This document shows, piece by piece, positions 25,261 through 37,260 of a stretch of 60,609 bases of DNA. Origin of the DNA: Anaerolineaceae bacterium. GTDB lineage: Bacteria > Chloroflexota > Anaerolineae > Anaerolineales > Anaerolineaceae. Both the position numbers and the translations under genes were made by a program. Position 1 is the first letter of the stretch; the number at the start of each line of letters is the position of its first letter. Where the stretch lies: contig JAFGLU010000115.1 of assembly GCA_016927865.1 (NCBI GenBank), positions 1 to 60,609 on the forward strand. The letters run 5' to 3'. The notes beneath the pieces are model-generated. The model saw only the letters and a program-made list of their open reading frames with translations, was not told the DNA's origin and did not search any database.

Positions 25261-25293
25261 AGACCTGACAGGTTTTGAAAACCTGTCAGGTCT
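25261..25293. repeat. GACCTGACAGG hairpin, copy 2
   Basis: AGACCTGACAGGTTT pairs with AAACCTGTCAGGTCT (15 bp) around 3 nt, just downstream of the subfamily II element and 30 nt before the ABC exporter stop codon. Confidence 0.85.
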
Positions 25294-25323
25294 GCTTGCC
25301 AGTCCCTCCCGCCTGCGGCTAAT

Positions 25324-27111
25324 CTACGCCGCTTCTGCCTCTGCCTCATTTTCCTGCTTGAACTGGATGTCGAACAGATTGCGATAGACCCCGCTATCCA
25401 GTTCCATCAGTTCCTCGTGCGTGCCTTGCTCCACCAAGCGTCCATCTTCGACCACGTAGATCGAATCGGCGTGCAAAATGGTCGAGAAGCGGTGCGCCAC
25501 CACCAGCGTGGTGCGCCCTTCCATCAGCACTTCCAGGGCCTGCTGCACCACCTGCTCCGACTCAGAATCCAGCGCGCTGGTTGCTTCGTCCAGCAGCAGG
25601 ATCGGCGCGTTCTTCAACAAAGCCCGCGCAATGGCGATCCGCTGGCGCTGCCCACCCGAAAGCCGCGCCCCGCGCTCGCCCACCACGGTTTGGTAGCCTT
25701 CCGGGAACTTGCTAATGAACTCGTGGGCAAAAGCCGCCTTGGCTGCCGCCTCGATCTGCTCCGCGCTTGCTTCCGGCTTTCCGTAGCGGATATTATCGTA
25801 AATCGTTCCCGCGAACAGGTATGAGTCCTGCGGCACGTAGGCAAACTGCTCGCGCAAGTCGGTCAGGCGAAAACCATTGACCGGTCGCCCCTCCAGCACA
25901 ATCTCCCCTTGCCGGGTCGGGTAGCAACCCAGCAGCAGCTTGAGAATGGTGCTCTTGCCCCCGCCAGAAGGTCCGGCGAAAGCTACCATCTGGCCTTTTT
26001 CCACCTGGAAGGACAGCGCATTGAGGATATCTTCGTTGTCCGAGTATCCAAAGCGTACATTCTTAAACTCGATCAACGGGTGTGCTCTGGCTCCTTCAAC
26101 GCGCAAGCCTTGCGCAGCCTTCGGCCCGTAGGCCTCCGGTTCAAGAGGCGTATCCAGCAGCGCCAGGATGCGGTCTGCTGCCGCCAGCGCAGCCTGCACC
26201 CGGCTGACCGTCCCGCCAATGGTGTAAACGAAGTAATTGACGTTATTCGACAGTTGGATCAGGGCGATCATCACGCCAAACGTGGCCCGCCCGGTCATGG
26301 CAAAGTACGCGCCCACCACAATTGCCAGGAAGCTGAAGATCCCGGCGAATTCGTTGCCGCTCGCCAGCGCGGCCTCGGTGCGCACCCGCTTGAGCGACGT
26401 GCTCAGCACCTGACCGTTGGCCTGCTCAAAGCGCTCCAAAATCCATTCGCCCAGGTTGAAGGTGCGCACCACCTGGTAGCCTGCCAGCAGGTCGCCCATG
26501 CGCTCGCTCAGCATGCCCAGTCGCTCCTGCACCTGCTGCCCAATCTTGCGCAGCGGCCCGGCAAACAAGGCATTGACGATCAACGGCGCCACGCCGCTTA
26601 GCAAAATGAGCAAGGCCAGTTGCCAGTTGAGCAGCAGCATCGCCACCACCGCGCCCAAACCGTGCGCCGTGGCCTCCGCCAGCATGAACAAATCATCCTG
26701 ATAGGCCTTCTCGGCGGCGGTCAGGTCGTTGGTCAAAATCGATAGGGCATCGCCGGAGTGATGGGCTTCGTGGTACCCCAGCGGCAGGCGGTTGAGATGC
26801 CGGAAGATCGCCTCGCGGACATTGGCAGTAACCTCTGCCAGGGCCGAACGCCACAGGTACAGCACAAACGGCGCTACCAGGGTGAAGCCCACATAGAACG
26901 CCACCCAGTTGATCATCCCCTTGGTAAAGGCCGTCTGGTCAACCGCGATGATGGCATCCACCACCATCTGGATCAAGAAAGCAATCACCACGCGCTCGGT
27001 GGTGGTCATTGCCACCCGCAGGGTCAGACCCAGCAAGTATTTCTTGTGCTTGGGGCGAATGAGCGCCAGCAGGCGCAAAATCGATTGTCGGGTCAGTGTT
27101 CGGGTTGCCAT
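25324..27111 (-). CDS. ABC exporter half-transporter, second subunit
   Basis: 595 residues: six-helix exporter membrane domain (about 15-320) then an ATPase domain (about 345-585) with Walker A GPSGGGKST, Q-loop YVPQDSYLF, signature LSGGQRQR and Walker B ILLLDEATSALD. It starts 2 nt after the partner gene, the arrangement of heterodimeric exporters such as BmrCD or TM287/288. The Walker B is followed by a Glu here, so this site looks catalytically competent. The substrate is unknown (drug, lipid or peptide). Confidence 0.93.
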   Translation of the reverse strand: MATRTLTRQSILRLLALIRPKHKKYLLGLTLRVAMTTTERVVIAFLIQMVVDAIIAVDQTAFTKGMINWVAFYVGFTLVAPFVLYLWRSALAEVTANVREAIFRHLNRLPLGYHEAHHSGDALSILTNDLTAAEKAYQDDLFMLAEATAHGLGAVVAMLLLNWQLALLILLSGVAPLIVNALFAGPLRKIGQQVQERLGMLSERMGDLLAGYQVVRTFNLGEWILERFEQANGQVLSTSLKRVRTEAALASGNEFAGIFSFLAIVVGAYFAMTGRATFGVMIALIQLSNNVNYFVYTIGGTVSRVQAALAAADRILALLDTPLEPEAYGPKAAQGLRVEGARAHPLIEFKNVRFGYSDNEDILNALSFQVEKGQMVAFAGPSGGGKSTILKLLLGCYPTRQGEIVLEGRPVNGFRLTDLREQFAYVPQDSYLFAGTIYDNIRYGKPEASAEQIEAAAKAAFAHEFISKFPEGYQTVVGERGARLSGGQRQRIAIARALLKNAPILLLDEATSALDSESEQVVQQALEVLMEGRTTLVVAHRFSTILHADSIYVVEDGRLVEQGTHEELMELDSGVYRNLFDIQFKQENEAEAEAA

Positions 27112-27113
27112 CG

Positions 27114-28892
27114 TTACTTCCTTGCCCCGTTGCCATTTCCATTGGCCGAGTGATTGAATTGGTTTTGGTACAGGTCCGTGTACACGCCGCCCAGGGCCAG
27201 CAGTTCTTCATGCGTGCCCTGCTCCGCGATCTCACCGCCGCGCAGCACCACCACCTGATCGGCGTTCTTGATCGTCGACAGACGGTGCGCAATCACAATC
27301 GTGGTGCGGTCTGCGGTAAAGCGGTCCAGCGCCTGCTGCACCAGCGTCTCCGATTCCGTATCCAGCGCCGAAGTGGGCTCGTCCAGCAGCAAGATGGGCG
27401 CGTTCTTGAGGATGGCCCTCGCCAGAGAGATGCGCTGCTTTTGCCCGCCCGAAAGCCGCGAGCCCCACTCTCCCGCCGGGGTGTCGTAGCCCTGCGGCAG
27501 GCTGACAATGAAGTCGTGAATATTAGCCTGGCGGGCGGCTTCTTCCACCTCGGCCTGGGTTGCACCCTTCTTTCCAAGACGGATGTTTTCGCCGATGCTC
27601 ACCGGGAACAAGTAGGTATCCTGGGCCACAAATGCCATTTGCTCTCGGGCAGCGCTCAAATTCCAATCTTCCAGATCACGACCAAAGAAGCGCATTTTTC
27701 CCCAACTCAAGGGGTAATATCCCAAAATCAACTTGACCAGGGTCGATTTCCCGCCCCCGCTCGGGCCCACAATCGCCACCGTCTGGCCTTTGCGAATATC
27801 CAATGACACTTTTCTCAACACGGGATCAGAACCGTTGTAGGCAAAGCCCACATTGCGCAGTTGGATCGCCGCTTCCTTTTCCGCTGCGATTCCAGCGATC
27901 TCTGCTCCGCCATCGCGCTCGGGAGCATGCTCCACTACCTCCAGCACCCGCCGCCCGGCCCCCGCCGCCTCGCTGATGGAAGCCAGAATGCCCGGGATGC
28001 TGCCCAGCGGGTTGACCACCCAATTGAGCAAGTTGATGAAAGCGAACAGCGAGCCAAAGGTGATGCGATCCTGGATCGCCAGGTAGCCGCCCAGGCCCAT
28101 CGCAATGATAAAGGGCAGGATCGATAGGCCAAACCCGCCGCCTTCGATCAAAGCGCGCAACCGGGCAATCTTGAGGCCCTTCTTCAGGACGCCCTCATTG
28201 GCCGTGTTGAAGCGCTCTTCCATGATTCCCGTCAGGTTGAATGCCTTCACCAGCATGGCCCCCGAAAGCCCGTCCTGAGCAATGCTGTTCACCTTGCCAA
28301 TTTCCTCTTGCATTTCCTCGCTGCGCTTTGAAACCGGCGCCGACAACGCTGAAACCAGCATGAACAGCAACGGCGTGGCAATCACCGTCACCAGGGCCAG
28401 GAACCAGTTGATCGACAGGATGTAGGCAAATGCTGCCAGCGCCCGCACCGACTGCCCTACCAGATCAATCAGGTTGTTGTTCAGCAGGGTCTTGATCTTG
28501 CCCAGGTCCGAGTTGATCACCGAGAGCATGTCGCCCGTGTGGCGCTGCTCAAGATAATCAATGGGCAGGCGCGCGCTGCGCGCAGCAACCAACTTGCGGA
28601 TTCGCGCCAGCCCGCCCTCACTGAACCGCCCGATGCTGGATGTGCGCAGATAGGCCACGGGGATACCCACAACCGAGATCGCCAGACTGAAAATTACATA
28701 ACGCCAAAATACATCCGGTTGGTTCTCAGAGACCGCGTCGAAGAATTTGCGGATGAAGTGACTGCTCAAAATTAACAACGCGGCCTGCACCAAATCGATG
28801 CCCAATGCCGCATACAGCCAGGCCTGCAAGCCGCCGGCCATGTGCACCATGCGCCGGACAACCGGCCAGATCGGGGGTTTTTGTGTCTGCAT
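27114..28892 (-). CDS. ABC exporter half-transporter, first subunit
   Basis: 592 residues with an exporter membrane domain and an ATPase domain: Walker A GPSGGGKST, Q-loop FVAQDTYLFP, signature LSGGQKQR, Walker B ILLLDEPTSALDTESE. Both partners keep consensus signatures, with Glu after the Walker B Asp. An asparagine-glycine-rich tail (NGNGNGARK) ends the chain. The promoter region upstream contains two AT-rich dyads overlapping the -35 and -10 boxes. No regulator gene is adjacent. Confidence 0.93.
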   Translation of the reverse strand: MQTQKPPIWPVVRRMVHMAGGLQAWLYAALGIDLVQAALLILSSHFIRKFFDAVSENQPDVFWRYVIFSLAISVVGIPVAYLRTSSIGRFSEGGLARIRKLVAARSARLPIDYLEQRHTGDMLSVINSDLGKIKTLLNNNLIDLVGQSVRALAAFAYILSINWFLALVTVIATPLLFMLVSALSAPVSKRSEEMQEEIGKVNSIAQDGLSGAMLVKAFNLTGIMEERFNTANEGVLKKGLKIARLRALIEGGGFGLSILPFIIAMGLGGYLAIQDRITFGSLFAFINLLNWVVNPLGSIPGILASISEAAGAGRRVLEVVEHAPERDGGAEIAGIAAEKEAAIQLRNVGFAYNGSDPVLRKVSLDIRKGQTVAIVGPSGGGKSTLVKLILGYYPLSWGKMRFFGRDLEDWNLSAAREQMAFVAQDTYLFPVSIGENIRLGKKGATQAEVEEAARQANIHDFIVSLPQGYDTPAGEWGSRLSGGQKQRISLARAILKNAPILLLDEPTSALDTESETLVQQALDRFTADRTTIVIAHRLSTIKNADQVVVLRGGEIAEQGTHEELLALGGVYTDLYQNQFNHSANGNGNGARK

Positions 28893-28907
28893 AAATCACC
28901 TTTGTGT

Positions 28908-28962
28908 TTAATATTCTAGCAGGATATTAAGAAAAGTCAATATATATCTTTAATAATATTGA
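28908..28962 (-). promoter_or_regulatory. ABC exporter promoter covered by two operator-like dyads
   Basis: On the minus strand: TTGACT (28940-28935), 16-nt spacer, TAGAAT (28918-28913). One dyad with arms TTAATAT / ATATTAA spans 28908-28930 over the -10 box; a second with arms TCAATAT / ATATTGA spans 28937-28962 over the -35 box. The layout suggests repression by a dimeric MarR/PadR/TetR-type regulator (inference). Confidence 0.65.
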
Positions 28963-28999
28963 GTTTAATTTTAGGAGGATGTAAATTTCTTACAACCAA

Positions 29000-29032
29000 A
29001 GACCTGACAGGTTTCAAAAATCTGTCAGGTCT
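29000..29032. repeat. GACCTGACAGG hairpin, copy 3
   Basis: AGACCTGACAGGTTT faces AAATCTGTCAGGTCT, with one mismatch, between two minus-strand genes. Immediately after it CCTTCTCCCTTTTAGGGAGAAGG forms a second small hairpin. Confidence 0.8.
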
Positions 29033-29080
29033 CTGCCCCTTCTCCCTTTTAGGGAGAAGGATGGGATGAGAGTATTAACG

Positions 29081-30049
29081 CTATCTTCCCTTCATTCCCT
29101 TAATCAACTTCTTCCGCACGGCCTCCGTCTCCAGCCCTGACCGCTGCATGGCCAGCACCACCCCGCCGACCACGGGCGGCGCGTTCAAGCGCAGCAGGCG
29201 GGCCTTGGGCGCCACCTTGCGGATCGTCCGCCGGGCCGTTTGGGTCAGCAGCGGGTGGCCCTTCCAGGCGCTGCCAATTTGCACCACCTCTACGGCCTCG
29301 GCTTCCATCCCCAACTGGCGGATCACCCCACAGGCCATCTCTCCCAGCTCGCGCCCCGCCCAGCGCATCACCTCCAGCGCCTGCGGGTCGCCCTGCGCCG
29401 CCACCTCGAACAGGCGCAGAATGGCGGATTCGCCCAACTCGTAGCGGTTCACGTACAGCCCTTCGATCAGGTCAAACAGGTCTTTGGCGCCGGTCAGTTC
29501 CAGAAAAACCCCCGAAAGCGCCGTCGCCGGGCCGCGCCGGTTCCACTCGAACACCACCGCACGCACTGCGCGCTGCAGCATGTCCCAGCCGCCGGCGAAC
29601 TCGCCCGACCAGTGGCCCATGCCGCCCACCACGCGCCCTTCGCGCCCGTCGCGGCTCCAGCCGCGGCAGTTGTTGCCCGTGCCCGAAACCAGCGACACGC
29701 CCCAGCCCTGCGTCGTTCCGGCCAAAATGCCCAGCGTGGCGTCGTTGACAATTTCCAGCGGGCAGGTCAAGCCCAGCGGGGCAATGCCCCCCAGGATCAT
29801 CTCTTTCTGGCAGGGCCAGTCGTATCCCGCCAAGCCCATTCCCGCCGCGTCGATCGCGCCCACCTCCAACCCTGCCGCCTTCAGCGCCCCGCCCACCGCG
29901 TCCTGCAGTGAGGCGGTCATGCCTTCCACGCCCACCCCCTCCCAGTTGCCGGGGCCGCCCGCCCCAAAGCCCAGCACCTCGCCGCGCTCGTTGGCAAGCA
30001 GCGCGTGGGTCTTGGTGCCGCCGCCGTCCACGCCCAAAAAGATGCTCAT
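29081..30049 (-). CDS. N-acetylglucosamine kinase-like protein, BadF/BadG ATPase family
   Basis: 322 residues with the ASKHA fold: phosphate 1 motif FLGVDGGGTKTHALL, VNDATLGILAGT, LVSGTGNNCRGWSRDG, GGMGHWSGEFAGGWDMLQRAV, and ADENOSINE-like VQIGSAWKGHPLL. Members phosphorylate N-acetylglucosamine, glucosamine or related sugars. It overlaps the upstream epimerase gene by 4 bp (ATGA) and ends the sugar-catabolic run, so a kinase role on a sugar released by the GH38/GH4 enzymes is likely (inference). GAGGAA precedes the ATG. Confidence 0.85.
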   Translation of the reverse strand: MSIFLGVDGGGTKTHALLANERGEVLGFGAGGPGNWEGVGVEGMTASLQDAVGGALKAAGLEVGAIDAAGMGLAGYDWPCQKEMILGGIAPLGLTCPLEIVNDATLGILAGTTQGWGVSLVSGTGNNCRGWSRDGREGRVVGGMGHWSGEFAGGWDMLQRAVRAVVFEWNRRGPATALSGVFLELTGAKDLFDLIEGLYVNRYELGESAILRLFEVAAQGDPQALEVMRWAGRELGEMACGVIRQLGMEAEAVEVVQIGSAWKGHPLLTQTARRTIRKVAPKARLLRLNAPPVVGGVVLAMQRSGLETEAVRKKLIKGMKGR

Positions 30050-31032
30050 GCCTGTTTCCTCACCTGCATTTGCCGCCCGATGATCTCGTCTTCCCAGGTC
30101 AGCGTATCCGAGTCAGGGATGCGCCCGTCGCGGTCCATGGCCTCGATCACCTGCGCCATGCCTGCTTCCAGCGAAACGCGCGGCTGGAAGCTCGGCACGT
30201 CGCGCATCAACTTCTCGGGCGAGTAGAAGACGTGGTGGGCAAAAATTTCCTCGGTGATGCCAAACCCCGGGATGTCAAAAGTCTTGAGATCGGCAAAGGG
30301 TACCCCCACCAACTCCACCTCGCGCCCCAGCACCTTCATCGCCGTGCGGTGATATTCGGCCCAGGTCACGCACTCGCGCCGCACCAGGTTGTAAATCTGC
30401 CCGACGCAGGCCGGGTTGGCCAGCACGCCCGCGAAGCCCAGGGCCGCGTCGTCCACGTGCAGGTGCTGGTGCAAGGCATTGCCGTCGCCCACCACCAAAA
30501 TCGGCTTGCCCTTGCGGATGCGGTCAATCCAGGAAAAGTCCCAGGCCACCTGCCGCACCAGGCCTTGCTGCGGGCCGTAGGTGGTGGAAGGCTTGATGAT
30601 CACGACCGGGAAGCCCTCGCGGTAGTAGGCCTCCAGGAACAGCGCATCCGCGGCGGCCTTATTGCGCCCGTAAGCAGTGATGGGCCGCAGCCGGTCACCC
30701 TCCCGCGTCGGCAGGAAGTCGTACTCGATTCCGTAAGTGCACACCGTGGAGGTTTGCGCGAACACGCCCACCCCGCGGAAGGCCCGCAGGCTCGAGGCGG
30801 CGTCCTCGGGTCCAAAGCCGATCATATCGATGGCCGCATCGAACTTCTCGGCCTGCATCTTTTGTTCGAAGGTTTCGCGCTCCATGCGGTCGCACAGCAG
30901 CAGCCGCGCGCCTTCCGGCACGGGCTTGCGCGCCCCGCGGTTCACGCACACCACGTCGTGCCCCTGCCGCACCAGCAGCCGGACAATGCCCTCGCTAATA
31001 TTCCCCGTCCCACCGACGATACCAATTTTCAT
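30046..31032 (-). CDS. NAD-dependent epimerase/dehydratase (extended SDR)
   Basis: 328 residues. Rossmann motif KIGIVGGTGNISEGIVRLL, the catalytic Tyr-Lys pair in ITAYGRNKAAAD, KPSTTYGP, and HLHVDDAALGFAGVL are typical of extended SDR sugar-nucleotide or sugar epimerases. The overall pattern resembles NmrA/UDP-glucose epimerase-like proteins often encoded beside glycosidases in Chloroflexi. The substrate is unknown. It lies between the GH4 and kinase genes and is translationally coupled to the kinase. Confidence 0.85.
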   Translation of the reverse strand: MKIGIVGGTGNISEGIVRLLVRQGHDVVCVNRGARKPVPEGARLLLCDRMERETFEQKMQAEKFDAAIDMIGFGPEDAASSLRAFRGVGVFAQTSTVCTYGIEYDFLPTREGDRLRPITAYGRNKAAADALFLEAYYREGFPVVIIKPSTTYGPQQGLVRQVAWDFSWIDRIRKGKPILVVGDGNALHQHLHVDDAALGFAGVLANPACVGQIYNLVRRECVTWAEYHRTAMKVLGREVELVGVPFADLKTFDIPGFGITEEIFAHHVFYSPEKLMRDVPSFQPRVSLEAGMAQVIEAMDRDGRIPDSDTLTWEDEIIGRQMQVRKQA

Positions 31033-31061
31033 TGTTGCACCTCAGGGCCTGTTATGAACAA

Positions 31062-31180
31062 CCAAATTTTTTCCACGAATTACACGAATGACACGAATGT
31101 GAAGAGATTTTCCTTTTCTTTAAAATTCGTGAAATTCGTGTAACACTTGCCCTGGATGCAAGTGCCAGGGTTCGTGGAGA
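31062..31180. repeat. ATTCGTG cluster with CTTGCCCTGG motif, copy 1
   Basis: Contains CACGAATTAC/ACGAATGACACGAATG, then TTCGTGAAATTCGTGTAAC, then CTTGCCCTGGATGCAAGTG followed by CCAGGGTTCGTGGAGAATC. The last motif recurs at 47097-47126, and ATTCGTG arrays recur at 8328-8361 and 47033-47060. No gene lies here. Confidence 0.75.
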
Positions 31181-31183
31181 ATC

Positions 31184-32476
31184 TTATCGAAAAAATTGCG
31201 GCAGCCATTGGCGGTTGGATTCCAGCAGATCGTCCAGCACCGCCTCCACCTTGTCCGCCTTCGGGCCGATGGGGTTGGCCAGCAGGGCTTGATAAGCCGC
31301 GCTGCGGTCACCCTTCACCGCCGCCTCCACCGTCAGCAGCTCGAACATCTTCACCGCCGCCACCAGCGCAAAGCAAGCCGGGGGCAAGGGTTTGGCGGGC
31401 AGCGGGTGGATGCCTTTCGCGTCCACTTTGGCCGGAATCTCTACCACCCAATCGGCGGGCCAGCCCTCTACGGCCCCGTTGCTGCGCGTGTTCACCACGT
31501 GCACCTGTCCCAGGTCGTTGTAATGCGAGTCGATCAACTGCGTCGCCAGCGTCGAGTAATACGCTCCACCGCGTTTCATCAAATCGGCGGGCGGCTCGGT
31601 TAGGGCCGGGTCCGCGTACTCGCGCAGCAGGTCTTCCTCAATGGACATCACTTCTTCGGCCCGCGAGGGCGGCCACTTCTTCTGCGCTTCCAACTTCTTG
31701 TCGGTGTAGTAAAAATACTGCAAGTAGTAGTTGGGGATCATCCCCAACACCTCCAGTGTGCGCACGTCCCATTCGGGATGCTCTTCCTTGCGCTGTTCTT
31801 CCAAAAACGCCGGGAAGATATGCGGCCACATCTCCTCGCCGTCCACGGTGAAGCCATAATGCCAGGTCAGGTGGTTGAGGCCCAGGGTTTTCAACTCCGC
31901 CCGGTGATCCTCAATCTTCGTGCCCAACTTCTCCTCCAGCCGCTCCAGCATGTGCATCTTGGTGGTGATGCCCACGTTGCACACTCCCACCGCCTGGATG
32001 TCGCTCGCGTAGCGGTTGAGGGCCTCGGTCACCAACCCGGCCGGGTTGGTAAAGTTAGCCAGCAGCGCCCCCGGGGCCGTCTGGCGAATGTCATCGGCGA
32101 TGCTCAAAATCACCGGGATGGTGCGCAGGGCCTTGGCCATGCCGCCCACACCGGTCGTCTCCTGGCCGATCAAGCCGTGGCGCAGGCCCAGGTACTCGTC
32201 CCCGCGCCGGGCGGGCATCATCCCCACCCGCAGTTGCGTGGTCACGTAGCTGGCCCCCGCGATACTCTCGCGCTGGTTGGTGCTCAGCACCACCTTGAAC
32301 GGCAAGCCCTTGGCCTTCACCATGCGCTGGGCAAACCCGCCCACCACTGCCAGCCGCTCGGGGTCAACATCCATCAGCCACAATTCCTTCACCGGCAGCG
32401 TTTCCACCCGCGCCAGGAAGCCATTCACCAATTCCGGGGTGTACGTCGATCCCCCGCCAATCACGGTAATTTTCAT
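31184..32476 (-). CDS. Family 4 glycoside hydrolase (6-phospho-beta-glucosidase-like)
   Basis: 430 residues. NAD-binding N-terminus KITVIGGGSTYTPELVNGF, the family motifs NFTNPAGLVTEAL and VGVCNVGITTK (metal-binding Cys), GLNHLTWHYG (metal-binding His) and a Mn-dependent fold expected from GH4 enzymes, which cleave by NAD-assisted redox elimination. Within GH4 the length and LRVGMMPARRGDEYLGLRHGLIGQETTG favour the 6-phospho-beta-glucosidase branch, although a phosphate site cannot be proven by eye. Preceded by GAAAGGA. It is the second gene of the sugar operon. Confidence 0.9.
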   Translation of the reverse strand: MKITVIGGGSTYTPELVNGFLARVETLPVKELWLMDVDPERLAVVGGFAQRMVKAKGLPFKVVLSTNQRESIAGASYVTTQLRVGMMPARRGDEYLGLRHGLIGQETTGVGGMAKALRTIPVILSIADDIRQTAPGALLANFTNPAGLVTEALNRYASDIQAVGVCNVGITTKMHMLERLEEKLGTKIEDHRAELKTLGLNHLTWHYGFTVDGEEMWPHIFPAFLEEQRKEEHPEWDVRTLEVLGMIPNYYLQYFYYTDKKLEAQKKWPPSRAEEVMSIEEDLLREYADPALTEPPADLMKRGGAYYSTLATQLIDSHYNDLGQVHVVNTRSNGAVEGWPADWVVEIPAKVDAKGIHPLPAKPLPPACFALVAAVKMFELLTVEAAVKGDRSAAYQALLANPIGPKADKVEAVLDDLLESNRQWLPQFFR

Positions 32477-32557
32477 GTTGTCTTCCTTTCTTCCTCCCTC
32501 CCCCCGCCGCTTCGGCCACCCGTAGGGGTGTCAGGGGGAGGAACAGAGGCGTCCGCT

Positions 32558-32590
32558 CCCTCCCCCATTTTCAAAGAAAATGGGGGAGGG
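32558..32590. terminator. Strong hairpin between the GH38 and GH4 genes
   Basis: CCCTCCCCCATTTT pairs perfectly with AAAATGGGGGAGGG (14 bp) around CAAAG. It lies inside the apparent operon, so it probably reduces or stabilises read-through rather than ending the transcript. Confidence 0.55.
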
Positions 32591-32602
32591 CCGGGGAGGG
32601 GG

Positions 32603-35740
<3,138 letters not shown>

Positions 35741-35926
35741 GAGCGAATCCTTTCATTTCATTAACGGGTATGATCTGACAGTACGCTTGTACCCAAAAGT
35801 GTAACATATTCGCCCTCAGCCTGCATTGGACGAAGTATATACAACCACTATTCTTTTCATCCTTCAACGGCTCACGGAATATACTCATCCGTGGACATCC
35901 CCACCTCGAAACTGGCTCTTTGGTAA

Positions 35927-35979
35927 CCGCATTTTGGGGTGTGAGAGTGGCTTCGCCACTCTCACACCCCAAAATGCGG
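35927..35979 (+). repeat. GCGAAGC hairpin element, subfamily II, copy G
   Basis: A perfect 25-bp stem with TTC loop (apex GCTTCGC). The right flank ATCTAACCACGCCGATTCCC matches copy F. It lies between divergent genes (GH38 on minus, 36124 on plus), so it cannot be a terminator for either. Elsewhere the gap 35741-36123 holds AT-rich promoter-like sequence and no gene. Confidence 0.92.
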
Positions 35980-36123
35980 ATCTAACCACGCCGATTCCCA
36001 ATGAACTTCAAAACTCCTGCTTGCCTTTTTAATTCAAAAGAGTATAATCCTTTGTGGATATTATAGATAATTTTAATCTATATTATTCATATCTCGCCTG
36101 CAAGCATAAGGAAGCGCCATCGG

Positions 36124-37209
36124 ATGAAGCAATATGTCCTGGTAGCTGGGCTGGATTACGAATTCAAGGGGGTCAATTTCCGGTTATTTTGTAATAACCG
36201 CGCCAAGCGCATCATCCTCGCCAATCGCAAAAAAGAAGATCTGCGTTTCATCATCTACGATTTTTCCAAAGGTGAAGTCCTCACCCACGAGGTCACCTAC
36301 CCTTCGGGCAAGAAAACCGAAAAACTTTCCAGCGCCACCCCCTTCAAACCGGTCGGCAAGGCCAATTATGACCGCACAGTGGTCGCCGGCACAGCCCATT
36401 ACAAGTTCAAAGACGGACAGCGTGGCTTGATGTCTGTCCTGGATATCTACCAGGCCGTCCGCCAGATCGGCAAAGACGACCCAGGCACGCTGGTGGAACT
36501 CAGCTTTTTCTCCCACGCCTGGCACGGCGGGCCGATTCTGGTCAACAGCTACGACAACGGGGTGGTCAGCACCATCATCCCCCCTGCCACCACCCCTGTC
36601 GACACGCCCCTGCCCGCCGGTGCGCGCGACCCCGATGACTTCGACCCGCGCATCAAAGACTTCACCACCCCCACCATGGATGCTGCCGCTCTGGCTGAAT
36701 TCAAAAAGGCCTTTGCCACCGACGGCTACGTCTGGATCTGGGGCTGCGCCTTCCCACGCGTAGTGCACGAAATTCTCCATAAGGTCGAACACCACCCTTC
36801 CTACAAAAACCGCGGCCTGGACGACAAAAAAGAATTCACCTTCAAGAATTTTCGCGCCAACCATGCCGACGTCCTGGAAACCTACCTGCGGCCAGAATTG
36901 GGCGGGCCCTTCCCCGACCGCAAGAAGATTGTCCTCAAATTTGAGCTCATCAAGCTCTTCATCTGCCGCGTCACCACCGCCGCCTACACCCACCACATCG
37001 CGGTTGCCGCGGGGGTCAAAGCTTACGGCGGCGTGATGGGCACCTACTCCGAATACGATACCGGCCCCCTGCCCTTGATGAACGTGTACAAGAACTTTGG
37101 GCCGCATTTTACCTTCTACAAGAACTACATGGGCTTCACTTTTGACCCCGAAGGCCGCCGCTACGGTCTATACAAACCTGCCTTCACCTGCGTTGCCCCC
37201 GGCCCGTAA
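36124..37209 (+). CDS. Uncharacterised protein, possible caspase-like (clan CD) fold
   Basis: 361 residues, no signal peptide or membrane segment. A hydrophobic strand followed by Ser-His (LVELSFFSHAWHGGPILV; His131, His134) and a later strand ending in Cys208 (GYVWIWGCAFPRVV) reproduce the order and spacing of the His-Cys dyad of caspase-like peptidases. That is inference; the rest of the chain (N-terminal YVLVAGLDYEFKGVNFRLF, C-terminal Tyr-rich segment) matches no family I know. AAGGA lies 13 nt upstream of the ATG. The 991-residue gene follows after 51 nt, suggesting an operon. Confidence 0.65.
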   Translation: MKQYVLVAGLDYEFKGVNFRLFCNNRAKRIILANRKKEDLRFIIYDFSKGEVLTHEVTYPSGKKTEKLSSATPFKPVGKANYDRTVVAGTAHYKFKDGQRGLMSVLDIYQAVRQIGKDDPGTLVELSFFSHAWHGGPILVNSYDNGVVSTIIPPATTPVDTPLPAGARDPDDFDPRIKDFTTPTMDAAALAEFKKAFATDGYVWIWGCAFPRVVHEILHKVEHHPSYKNRGLDDKKEFTFKNFRANHADVLETYLRPELGGPFPDRKKIVLKFELIKLFICRVTTAAYTHHIAVAAGVKAYGGVMGTYSEYDTGPLPLMNVYKNFGPHFTFYKNYMGFTFDPEGRRYGLYKPAFTCVAPGP

Positions 37210-37260
37210 TCCCATGCTTCTATCAACCGCATCCGTTGATTCGATAAGGAGTTCGTTTGT

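Noticed and set aside
25181..25387. Small frame sharing a CESGFATLTPQNADLTTPIPNE-like reading with one at 35826-36032
   Set aside because: The similarity comes from the subfamily II hairpin repeat read in the same frame twice; there is no start context or conserved ends beyond the repeat.
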